A stretch of 10,527 nucleotides of DNA, from contig CAXNHX010000030.1 of the NCBI GenBank assembly GCA_964202305.1, positions 1 to 10,527 on the forward strand, read 5' to 3'. The first letter of the stretch is position 1. Each line of letters begins with the position of its first letter. A model generated the notes under the pieces. It saw nothing but the letters and a program-made list of their open reading frames with translations. It made no database searches and was not told the DNA's origin. This stretch comes from Aquiluna sp964202305 (GTDB taxonomy: Bacteria; Actinomycetota; Actinomycetes; Actinomycetales; Microbacteriaceae). This document shows positions 1-6,849 of the stretch, piece after piece. A program made the position numbers and the translations under genes.

Positions 1-3000
1 GCCTGCTCCTTGAAGTAGGGCAGAAGCTCAATTCGGCCAGCCTCGGTGGCAGGATCTGAATAGATGGCAACATCGGGGTTTGACAGAGGGCTTTGCTCAC
101 CAATCTCGTCAACATTCCCTACGATGCGAACTCGTCGTGGTCGGGCAACCAAAGAGGCCTCAAAACTTGCTTGGTCTTCGATGATGACGCGGATTCCTGC
201 CTTCTGAGCTATGCGCTTTAGGCGCTCTGGCATCTCAAATGCGCTCACCTCACCGGAGCCGAGTGCAATCAGGGTCATCACCGCTCGCCAAGAATCAAAT
301 CTCGTGGCATTAGCCTGCACTCGGAGCGTGCAGTCAGAGCGGAAGTAGCGCAAAACGTTGCGCTCGGCCGAGAGGTTGGATGGGTCAGTGGATGTGAAGA
401 ACGTTTTCAAGGTCTTGAGGTCGCTCTTGGCACCGCGAATCAAGGACTCCAACTCACCGTCGGCCAGCTCGGAACTGGCAGCCAGAGCCAAAACCTTGTT
501 CTGGGTGTCTGTCAGTGCAATTCCTTCAACCTCGGCGCGTTTTGGTCGCCAAGAACTCAGGCTCAAGAGGTAGTTGGGGCCTCCGGCTTTGGTGGAGGGG
601 CCAACACTCGAGCGCTTCCATCCACCAAATGGTTGTCGCTCAACAATTGCACCAGTGATGCCTCTATTGACGTATAGGTTTCCGGCCTGAACTCTAGCGA
701 GCCAGTCCTTCACCTCAACGGGGTCTAGAGAGTGAATTCCTGCTGTTAGGCCGTAGTCGACCGCATTCTGGAGGGCAATCGCACTCTCAAGGTTTCGGGC
801 GGTCATGATCGATAGCACGGGTCCAAAGTATTCGATCAGGTGACTTGGGTTTCTCGGCAGGACACCCTCTTTCACCGCCGGAGACCAGAGCTTGCCGGTG
901 TCATCGAGCCGCTTTGGCTGCAGTAGCCACTTCTCACCACGCTCTAGCTTGGTGAGTCCCTCCAGGAGTTTGCCCTGCGGAGGCATGATCATCGGTCCAA
1001 TTTGGGCAGAGGGGTCGCTTGGGTGCGCTACGCGAAGCGATTCGATGGCATCCACAAGCTGTCGTCTGAATCTTTCCGACTTGGCAACCGAACCAACCAT
1101 GATCACAAGGGACGCCGCAGAGCACTTTTGGCCTGCGTGGCCAAAGGCAGAGTAGGCAATGTCCTTCGCTGCAAGGTCGTAGTCAGCACTCGGGGTGACG
1201 ATGATGGCGTTCTTGCCACTGGTTTCTGCGAGTAGTCGCAGATCTGTCTTGAACTTCCGGAAAAGCTGAGCGGTCTCGTAGCCACCGGTGAGAATCACCT
1301 GGTCAACATCTGGGTGAGAGATGAGCTGCTTACCCAAATCAGACTCGAGAATCTGAATCGGGACGAAGACATCCTCATCAATCACCTGGGAAATCAGTTC
1401 GCCAATCACCGCACCACAGCGCTCAGCATCGCCTGCCGGCTTGAAGATAACCGCTGAGCCGGCAGCTAGGGCGGCCAGAGCGCCGCCCGCCGGGATGGCA
1501 AGCGGGAAGTTCCAGGGCGGAGTGATGACGGTCAATCGATAGGGGTGGTGCACAGCACCATCGATTTCATTGAGTTCTTTGCAGCGCTCTGCGTAGTAGT
1601 GGGCGAAGTCAACCGCCTCAGAAACCTCAACATCGGCCTGGTCGAAGGTCTTGCCGGCTTCGTTCATCGCGACTTCGATGAGCATGCCTCTGCTGTGTTC
1701 GATCAGGGTGCCAATTTCATGGAGCTTGCTGGCACGGGCGTAGTGCGGAAGCTTGCCCCAGCGCTTCCCACCCTCAACCGCTTTGGCCACCAAGCCTTCA
1801 AGCTGAGTTTCGCTTGTCACGGTGTGCTTGATGACGGCGTCCAGCCCTAGCTGGGATTGTGGGGCGCGGTGGATGATCTCGTAGGCCCATTTTCTGTTGG
1901 GCTCGAGTGATGGATCCGTGTCTGGGGCGTTCGCGAAACCCTCGGCAGGGGAGAAACCAAGGTCCTGAGTGCGGTTTTGCAGGCGGTTTGGAATTGGGAC
2001 AACCTCATCCAGAATTTCGAGCGCGTGTAAGAAGCGTTCCTTCTCGATCGCAAAGAAGTCCGGGTTCGCGAGCTCGAAGGCGTTTGACAGGAAGTTCTCC
2101 TTGGAGGCACCCTCTTCTAGCCTGCGGATTAGGTAAGCGATAGCGACATCAAACTCTTTGGGGTGAACAACCGGGGTGTAGAGCACAAGATTGCCAACCG
2201 TTCGCTTCACAACCTCTGCCTGGGCTTGGGCCATGCCAAGAAGCATCTCCACGTCCATGCCGTCCTGGGCTCCACGCCTAGTTGCCAATAGGTGGGCGAA
2301 TGCGAGGTCAAAGAGGTTGTGGCCGGCAACGCCAATCTTCACGAAGCGAACTCGGTCTGGAGTAAGTGCGTAGTTCAGCACACGCTTGTAGTTGGCATCG
2401 GCCTCGGCCTTCGAGGATACGGTTGCCAGCGGCCAGCCGTGCATTTCTGCATCAACCTGCTCCATCGGAAGGTTCGCACCCTTCACAACGCGAACCTTGA
2501 TTGGAGCACCGCCATCGAGCACTCGCATCTGTGACCACTGCTGCAGGTCGATCATGACCCTGAGTGCGTCAGGAAGATATGCCTGTAAAACAATTCCCGC
2601 GGTCAGCTGCATGAATTCGGGCTTCGAGAGGATCTTTTTGAATACCGCAACCGTCATATCTAGGTCGTGGTATTCCTCCATATCTAGGTTGATGAACTTG
2701 TTGCCACCCCTGACGGCGGTTTCGTATAGCGGAGTGAGGCGCTCAACGACCTCCTGCACGGTCTCATTGAAGGCGTAAGGGGAGTGAGGGTTGATGGTTG
2801 CCGACACCTTTACCGACACGTAGTCAACGTCGCTGCGCTCGAGAATCTCCTTGACCTTCGCCAGTCGACGATCAGCTTCCTTGCGGCCCAGGACAGCCTC
2901 ACCCAAGAGGTTTATGTTGAGCCTGGTGCCGTCGAGCTTGAGTTTTCGGAGGGTTCTAGTCAGCTTGGATGCCGAGGCATCAATGACGAGATGAGCGACA

Positions 3001-3362
3001 AATTTCCTGAGAACTTTCCTGGCGATTGGAATCACAATCCATGGAAACAACGGCGCAAGATTGGCTCCTAGCCCCAGCAAAACCCGCAGCGGGAAGGGTA
3101 AAAACTTCGGAGTGATTTTTCTGAGCTGGTAGAGGTTCTTGGCGGCAACGTTCAGGTCCTCGGGACGAATCACGCCGTCAACAAAACCGACAGCGAATTC
3201 CAAACCGGTTGGGTCCTGAAGCAATCCCGAAAGTCGCTTTGCGGCAGGGGAGCTTTTTATTTGGCTTGATGAGAGCACCCACTGCTCAACCTGGTCTATA
3301 ACAGCGTGACCAAGGTCATCCTTGTTGGCAAGCGAAGGAATGTGAGTGGTGCTCAGCGCCAT
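1..3362 (-). CDS. putA: Bifunctional proline dehydrogenase / L-glutamate gamma-semialdehyde (P5C) dehydrogenase, C-terminus cut by window edge
   Basis: Oxidises proline to P5C (FAD-dependent), then P5C/glutamate semialdehyde to glutamate (NAD-dependent). The frame is open from an ATG at 3362 to the left edge, giving about 1120 residues without a stop. An AGGGA ribosome site lies about 9 bases upstream of the ATG. The N-terminal proline dehydrogenase half (to about residue 430) shows DMEEYHDLD, KVRVVKGANLP (about 288-298), VGVAGHN-type IGVAGHNLFD (about 340) and the RRLEEGAS segment (about 410). The aldehyde dehydrogenase half shows PPWNFPLAIP (Trp617, Asn618), LAETSGKNA with general-base Glu713, and GHAGQKCSAA with nucleophile Cys747. 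PFGGWKRSSVG near residue 905 closes the ALDH fold. About 190 further residues, including NVLRYF, resemble the C-terminal ALDH-like domain of long PutA proteins. No ribbon-helix-helix DNA-binding domain is seen at the N-terminus, so this is probably not a trifunctional repressor. The gene follows an osmoprotectant importer on the same strand but is separated from it by a terminator. Confidence 0.95.
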   Translation of the reverse strand, partial: MALSTTHIPSLANKDDLGHAVIDQVEQWVLSSSQIKSSPAAKRLSGLLQDPTGLEFAVGFVDGVIRPEDLNVAAKNLYQLRKITPKFLPFPLRVLLGLGANLAPLFPWIVIPIARKVLRKFVAHLVIDASASKLTRTLRKLKLDGTRLNINLLGEAVLGRKEADRRLAKVKEILERSDVDYVSVKVSATINPHSPYAFNETVQEVVERLTPLYETAVRGGNKFINLDMEEYHDLDMTVAVFKKILSKPEFMQLTAGIVLQAYLPDALRVMIDLQQWSQMRVLDGGAPIKVRVVKGANLPMEQVDAEMHGWPLATVSSKAEADANYKRVLNYALTPDRVRFVKIGVAGHNLFDLAFAHLLATRRGAQDGMDVEMLLGMAQAQAEVVKRTVGNLVLYTPVVHPKEFDVAIAYLIRRLEEGASKENFLSNAFELANPDFFAIEKERFLHALEILDEVVPIPNRLQNRTQDLGFSPAEGFANAPDTDPSLEPNRKWAYEIIHRAPQSQLGLDAVIKHTVTSETQLEGLVAKAVEGGKRWGKLPHYARASKLHEIGTLIEHSRGMLIEVAMNEAGKTFDQADVEVSEAVDFAHYYAERCKELNEIDGAVHHPYRLTVITPPWNFPLAIPAGGALAALAAGSAVIFKPAGDAERCGAVIGELISQVIDEDVFVPIQILESDLGKQLISHPDVDQVILTGGYETAQLFRKFKTDLRLLAETSGKNAIIVTPSADYDLAAKDIAYSAFGHAGQKCSAASLVIMVGSVAKSERFRRQLVDAIESLRVAHPSDPSAQIGPMIMPPQGKLLEGLTKLERGEKWLLQPKRLDDTGKLWSPAVKEGVLPRNPSHLIEYFGPVLSIMTARNLESAIALQNAVDYGLTAGIHSLDPVEVKDWLARVQAGNLYVNRGITGAIVERQPFGGWKRSSVGPSTKAGGPNYLLSLSSWRPKRAEVEGIALTDTQNKVLALAASSELADGELESLIRGAKSDLKTLKTFFTSTDPSNLSAERNVLRYFRSDCTLRVQANATRFDSWRAVMTLIALGSGEVSAFEMPERLKRIAQKAGIRVIIEDQASFEASLVARPRRVRIVGNVDEIGEQSPLSNPDVAIYSDPATEAGRIELLPYFKEQ

Positions 3363-3402
3363 TGGTATCGGTCCCTAAAAAGATCTTGACCCAACTTTAG
3401 AT

Positions 3403-3438
3403 TAGAAAAGGACCTCGGTGACTTTTGCCACCGAGGTC
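3403..3438 (-). terminator. Rho-independent terminator after the osmoprotectant ABC operon
   Basis: A perfect 10-bp stem (3411-3420 with 3429-3438, arms GACCTCGGTG and CACCGAGGTC) encloses an 8-base loop. On the minus strand it is followed by CCTTTTCT. It begins 12 bases after the stop of the binding-protein gene, so it most likely ends the importer transcript. The putA start is only 40 bases further on, so the putA promoter must lie in or right after this hairpin. A TAATCT box at 3399-3404 is a possible -10, but I see no good -35. Confidence 0.8.
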
Positions 3439-3450
3439 TCTTTCGAGTTT

Positions 3451-4317
3451 CTAGTCGATCAGGCCCTCAGAGCGCAGCCAGTCTTCCGCAATCTGGGCGG
3501 CAGAGAGCTGTTCCTCGACGCTTCGAACATTCATCGCGACCAGCTCTTCCGCGCTCATGGCACTTGAGACAGCATTGACGGCGTCACGCGCTCCCTGATC
3601 AAGTGCTTCCGAGGCAATCGGAACGAGGTTGGAGGACAGGAATAGCCCTTCAGGATCGCTCAGGGTGACAAGTCCCAGCTGATTGATTCTCGGGTCTGCG
3701 CTGTAGACATTTGCCATGTCAATCTCGCCCGCGACCAATGACTCCACGGTGGTGTCTCCGGTCGCTAGAAACTCGACTGTCACGCCGTAAACGGAGAGTA
3801 GTCCCCGTGGACCATATGGCCTCTCGGCAAGCTCTGGGGCACCTCCAAGGGTCACGGAGCCCAGGTTCGCTAGGTCGGCTATGGATGACAAGTTGTTGGC
3901 TGATGCGAATCCTTGAGTGACGTTGTATGAGTCCTGGTCGGTTGCCGGTGACATCGCCAGAGCGCTTAGTCCCTCAGGCAGGGCGGCGACAAGCGCTTCG
4001 TAAACGGCGTTAGCCTCAGTCTCGGAGGCCTCAGGGTTGAAATACTGCAGAAGGTTGCCGGTGTATTCCGGGAAAAGATCGACTTCGCCTGCAACGATGG
4101 CTGGGACATATACATCTCGTTGACCAAGGGAGAAGCTGCGCTCGACTGTGTAGCCGGCGGCTTCGAGAGCTTGGGCGTAAGCCTCGGCCACAATCTCGTT
4201 CGAGTAATAAGCCTGCGAGCCAATCACGATGGTTTCACTGGACTGAGAGGTGCAACCTGCCAATCCAAGAGTTGAGAGTGCAAGAGCTGCAATGCCGATT
4301 CTGAGTTGTTGTTTCAT
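3451..4317 (-). CDS. Glycine betaine/choline/proline-type ABC transporter substrate-binding lipoprotein (ProX/OpuCC-like)
   Basis: Solute-capture component of an osmoprotectant importer, 288 residues. The N-terminus has a lipoprotein signal: MKQQLR, a hydrophobic core, then lipobox LAGC with the lipidated Cys at residue 22, so it is expected to be tethered to the outer face of the membrane. The mature part has features of the OpuAC-type binding fold: IVIGSQAYYSNEI near the start, DLFPEYTGNLLQYF, SPATDQDSYNVT, and ANVYSADPRINQLGLVTLSDPEGLF followed by a VPI segment. The start is clear: ATG at 4317 with GGAGGT at 4326-4331, 8 bases upstream. The ATGA start overlaps the stop of the second permease by 4 bases. 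It is the last gene of the four-gene operon and is followed by a strong terminator. The substrate cannot be read from sequence; betaine, choline, carnitine, ectoine and proline are all possible. Confidence 0.9.
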   Translation of the reverse strand: MKQQLRIGIAALALSTLGLAGCTSQSSETIVIGSQAYYSNEIVAEAYAQALEAAGYTVERSFSLGQRDVYVPAIVAGEVDLFPEYTGNLLQYFNPEASETEANAVYEALVAALPEGLSALAMSPATDQDSYNVTQGFASANNLSSIADLANLGSVTLGGAPELAERPYGPRGLLSVYGVTVEFLATGDTTVESLVAGEIDMANVYSADPRINQLGLVTLSDPEGLFLSSNLVPIASEALDQGARDAVNAVSSAMSAEELVAMNVRSVEEQLSAAQIAEDWLRSEGLID

Positions 4318-5000
4318 TTGTTCCTACCTCCAGATGAATTTTCAAGCTTAAGCGTTTGAGTTTTTTGTGCAACTCCGATTAGTTGATCTCCCAGCACCGT
4401 CAGGATGACAATCAGCATCGCGCTTGCAACGACCTGATCAAAATTTCTGAGCGCCAGTCCCTGAATGATTCCGAACCCGAGTCCCCCCAGTCCGATAAGA
4501 GGGGCAAGGACCACAGTTGAAACCACTTGAATCCAAGCAATTCGGAAGCCGCCAACGATCGCTGGCATTGCTAGCGGGACTTCAACCAGTCTGATCAGTT
4601 GAGAGCCGGTCATTCCCTGGGCACGAGCTGCCTCGGGGATGTGGGGCTCTAAGGCTCGAATACCGGCGTAAGCGCCCGAAAGAATTGGCGGGAAGGCGAT
4701 GGCCACCAATGCTAGAGTCACCGCCAGTTCGCGCTGTTGAACCCCCAGCAGCATCACCAAGACAAAGAGCAATCCCATTGTGGGGATGGCCCTCGATGCC
4801 GAGCCCAAGAGCACAACCACCGAGCCGCCTTTGCCCGAATGACCAATCGCTATTCCAATCGGCAGGGCTATTAGCGCGGCGATGCCGATTGACATGAAGG
4901 TGAGCGACAGATGCTCGGCGAGCAAATTAGGGAGTCCATAGCGACCCTCCCAGTTCTTGCTGTCGGCCAGCCACATCCAAAGGCTCTCAAAATCAAACAC
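4314..5000 (-). CDS. Osmoprotectant ABC transporter permease (ProW/OpuCB-OpuCD family), second permease of the operon
   Basis: Membrane subunit of the importer, 228 residues with about five or six hydrophobic segments (about 31-53, 60-86, 92-112, 145-170, 190-212). The ATPase-contacting EAA-type loop is visible around residues 119-150 (HIPEAARAQGMTGSQ, then VEVPLAMPAIVGGFRIAW), as in ProW/OpuC permeases. The start is a GTG at 5000, preceded by GGAGGT inside the end of the upstream permease. The two genes overlap by 8 bases (4993-5000), so translation is probably coupled. The next ATG would remove eight residues and lies too far from the ribosome site. Together with the first permease it would form a heterodimeric channel. 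The C-terminal tail (KTQTLKLENSSGGRNK) is polar. Confidence 0.9.
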   Translation of the reverse strand: MFDFESLWMWLADSKNWEGRYGLPNLLAEHLSLTFMSIGIAALIALPIGIAIGHSGKGGSVVVLLGSASRAIPTMGLLFVLVMLLGVQQRELAVTLALVAIAFPPILSGAYAGIRALEPHIPEAARAQGMTGSQLIRLVEVPLAMPAIVGGFRIAWIQVVSTVVLAPLIGLGGLGFGIIQGLALRNFDQVVASAMLIVILTVLGDQLIGVAQKTQTLKLENSSGGRNK

Positions 5001-5628
5001 GAGACCTCCGAGACCAAGGGGTGAGTGCTCGACCTAAAAGCCAGAGCGAGAGGTCAACAGCAATTGCGATCACAAAAATCGCCAGCAATCCTGCAAATAC
5101 CTCATCAAAGATTCTGCGCTGAAAGCCATCCAAAAACAGGTATCCGAGATTCCTGACCCCAACCACCGCAGCAATTGAGGCCATGGAAATCGTGCTTGCT
5201 GCTGCGATTCTCGCGCCCGCAATCAACCCGGGAATGGCAAGTGGGAACTCAACAAAGAAGAACCGTTGACTTGCACTCAGGCCCTGCGCTCGGGCGAACT
5301 CAATGGTTGCTGGCGGGAGCGAGGTAAAAGCGTCGCGAGCCGAAAAGAACATCGAGGAAATTACATAGATAGTCAGCGCAATCATGACATTTGTTAGGCC
5401 AAGGAAATCCGTCCCGATTAATGCTGGTAGTGCCACGAATAGCGCTAGCGAAGGAATTGCATAAACGGCTCCGAGAGCCGAAGTGATTCCCGGGGTGAAC
5501 GGTGCGGGTGTAACGCGAGCCAGGGCAACGGCCAGGACAAAGCCCAGGCCCAGGGGAATCAAGCTCACAAACAAGTGCGTGAGGGTGAGCTGAAGGATCA
5601 GCTCAGCATTGTTAAGTGCCCAGGTCAT
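4993..5628 (-). CDS. Osmoprotectant ABC transporter permease (ProW/OpuCB-OpuCD family), first permease of the operon
   Basis: Membrane subunit, 211 residues, hydrophobic throughout, with likely membrane spans near 9-37, 48-72, 80-97, 130-157 and 176-199. The EAA-type coupling loop is at about residues 107-140 (ATIEFARAQGLSASQ, then VEFPLAIPGLIAGARIAAAST), matching the second permease in position and pattern, so the pair are paralogous subunits. SARDAFTSLPP just before it matches the 'RNT..gL..' region of the family. Its ATG at 5628 shares ATGA with the stop of the ATPase gene (5625-5628). There is little ribosome site of its own beyond GGAAG next to the ATG, so translation most likely depends on coupling to the ATPase. 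Confidence 0.9.
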   Translation of the reverse strand: MTWALNNAELILQLTLTHLFVSLIPLGLGFVLAVALARVTPAPFTPGITSALGAVYAIPSLALFVALPALIGTDFLGLTNVMIALTIYVISSMFFSARDAFTSLPPATIEFARAQGLSASQRFFFVEFPLAIPGLIAGARIAAASTISMASIAAVVGVRNLGYLFLDGFQRRIFDEVFAGLLAIFVIAIAVDLSLWLLGRALTPWSRRSRV

Positions 5629-6347
5629 CTTCCAAGTCCGAGGAGCTTGCTTACGAACTCGCTTGAAGGCTGCGCCTCGATTTCAGCAGGGCTGCCACTT
5701 TGCTCAATCTGTGCCTCTTTGGAGAGAATCACCAGCTGATCTGCAAGCTTTAGCGCTTCATACCGGTCATGTGTGACGAGCACGATTGTGAGTCCAAGCG
5801 AGCGCTGGATTCGCAGAAGCTCATCCTGCAGCTCCTCCCGCACAATCGGATCAACGGCGCCGAAGGGTTCATCCATCAGCAGGATGTTGGGCTTGATTGC
5901 TAACGCTCTTGCTACCCCAACACGCTGCTGTTGACCACCCGAAAGCTCAGCTGGGTAGCGATCGAAGAAGGATTGATCAATCCCCACCAGTTCCAGCATC
6001 TCTCGAGCATTGGTGGTTGCTTCGACACTTGATTGTCCCGAGATTCTCGCAATCAGGGCCACGTTTTCAAGCACTGATTTGTGAGGCAGGAGACCCACCT
6101 CCTGAAGCACGTATCCGACGCTACGCCTGAGCTTCACGGAGTCGATTTGCTGAATGTCGACATCGTCGATCAAAATCTCGCCCTCGGTTAGGGGAACCAT
6201 CTTGTTGATCATTCGAAGCAGAGTTGTTTTACCTGACCCGGAGAGCCCCATGAAAACAGTTATTTGCCTTGCGGGTATGTCGAGCGTGAAATTATTCACC
6301 GCACTCTCTGCAGCGTAGGTCTTGGAAACCGATCGAAAGCTAATCAA
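5625..6347 (-). CDS. Osmoprotectant ABC transporter ATP-binding protein (ProV/OpuCA-like, without CBS domains)
   Basis: Cytoplasmic ATPase that powers the importer, 240 residues. All ABC motifs are intact: Walker A GLSGSGKT (34-41), Q-loop Gln82, signature LSGGQ (135-139), Walker B ILLMDE with catalytic Glu160, D-loop, and H-loop His193 in VTHD. Family context comes from the neighbours and from the 'FGAVDPIVREELQDELLRIQ' type of segment shared with ProV/OpuCA ATPases. Longer relatives (about 380-420 residues) carry a C-terminal pair of CBS domains that sense ionic strength or cyclic-di-AMP; this protein stops right after the ATPase core and has none. The start is a TTG at 6347. A stop lies 27 bases upstream in frame and the next Met (residue 33) falls inside the fold, so TTG is the only sensible choice; AGGG lies 8-9 bases upstream. 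It is the first transporter gene, 18 bases after the DUF427 gene. Confidence 0.92.
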   Translation of the reverse strand: MISFRSVSKTYAAESAVNNFTLDIPARQITVFMGLSGSGKTTLLRMINKMVPLTEGEILIDDVDIQQIDSVKLRRSVGYVLQEVGLLPHKSVLENVALIARISGQSSVEATTNAREMLELVGIDQSFFDRYPAELSGGQQQRVGVARALAIKPNILLMDEPFGAVDPIVREELQDELLRIQRSLGLTIVLVTHDRYEALKLADQLVILSKEAQIEQSGSPAEIEAQPSSEFVSKLLGLGR

Positions 6348-6365
6348 GTAACTGACCCTAGCGAA

Positions 6366-6656
6366 CTAGGCGATCTTTGTTACCTCTACACCCCGCCAGA
6401 AGGCGACGTGACCGGCAATCTGAGAAGCGCGTTCCTTAGGGGTTCTGTAGATCCACGCCGCATCGGGGTTGATCTCCCCATTGACCACGACGTTGAAGTA
6501 ATTCGCCTCGCCCTTCCAGGGGCAAACGGACGTTTGAGACGAATCCGTAATCAATTCCTTGTTGATCGAGTCCATCGGGAAATACTGGTTTCCCTCAATC
6601 TCGACGGTTTGGTCTGAGGTCGCAATAACCCCGCCATTCCAAACTGCTTGCCACAT
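6366..6656 (-). CDS. DUF427 family small protein
   Basis: A 96-residue single-domain protein of the DUF427 family, whose biochemical role I do not know. Typical features are visible: WNGGVIATSDQTVEIEG near the start, YFP at 25-27, CPWKG at 45-49, ANYF at 51-54, AAWIYRTP at 66-73 and HVAFW at 83-87. I chose ATG 6656 because AGAGGT lies at 6661-6666, an ideal ribosome site, and because the domain begins here. The frame is open further upstream to a GTG at 6728, but the extra 24 residues do not fit the family. The stop is 18 bases before the TTG of the ABC ATPase on the same strand, so it may be the first cistron of the transporter operon, though I see no evidence of shared function. Cellular location is probably cytoplasmic, since there is no signal or membrane segment. 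Confidence 0.88.
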   Translation of the reverse strand: MWQAVWNGGVIATSDQTVEIEGNQYFPMDSINKELITDSSQTSVCPWKGEANYFNVVVNGEINPDAAWIYRTPKERASQIAGHVAFWRGVEVTKIA

Positions 6657-6739
6657 GCTTACCTCTTTCGCTTTGTGTCTCAAACCGCCCAGGGACATGA
6701 AATAGTCCAAGAGAGGCTGAGAATCCACCTTTCGGTTTG

Positions 6740-6760
6740 GGTAGACTTCACTGGTCTACC
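6740..6760. repeat. Perfect 7-bp inverted repeat directly upstream of tRNA-Arg
   Basis: GGTAGAC (6740-6746) and GTCTACC (6754-6760) flank a 7-base spacer. The repeat ends one base before the first base of the mature tRNA. TAGACT at 6742-6747 would serve as a -10 box for the tRNA, with transcription starting near 6754, in which case the left arm is the promoter and the right arm is the short 5' leader. No recognisable -35 box is seen. The meaning of the dyad is unknown: it could be an operator, part of precursor processing, or chance. Confidence 0.5.
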
Positions 6761-6761
6761 A

Positions 6762-6834
6762 GCCCTCGTAGCTCAGTGGATAGAGCAAGAGCCTTCTAAT
6801 CTCTTGGTCGCAGGTTCGATTCCTGCCGAGGGCG
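6762..6834 (+). tRNA. tRNA-Arg (anticodon TCT)
   Basis: A complete 73-base cloverleaf reads AGA codons. The acceptor stem is GCCCTCG (6762-6768) with CGAGGGC (6827-6833) and discriminator G at 6834. The D stem is GCTC/GAGC, the anticodon loop CTTCTAA (6793-6799) carries TCT at 6795-6797, the T stem is GCAGG/CCTGC and the T loop is TTCGATT. No CCA is encoded (CTT follows), so the tail must be added by CCA-adding enzyme. The last anticodon-stem pair (position 31 C at 6792 with position 39 T at 6800) is a mismatch. It lies in the gap between two minus-strand genes, transcribed against both. No clear terminator follows; downstream sequence is the 3' end of the helicase gene read antisense. Confidence 0.95.
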
Positions 6835-6849
6835 CTTTAGTCGACTTAC

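Noticed and set aside
2392..2778. Plus-strand 128-residue frame inside putA
   Set aside because: It is antisense to well-conserved proline dehydrogenase sequence and has no family features; the same applies to the other plus-strand frames within 358-3071.
3399..3427. A full putA promoter
   Set aside because: TAATCT at 3399-3404 could be a -10, but no acceptable -35 lies 16-18 bases upstream, where the terminator hairpin sits; not strong enough to list.
6657..6728. N-terminal extension of the DUF427 gene to a GTG at 6728
   Set aside because: The ATG at 6656 has AGAGGT at ideal distance and matches where the domain begins; the extra 24 residues show no family pattern and no ribosome site.
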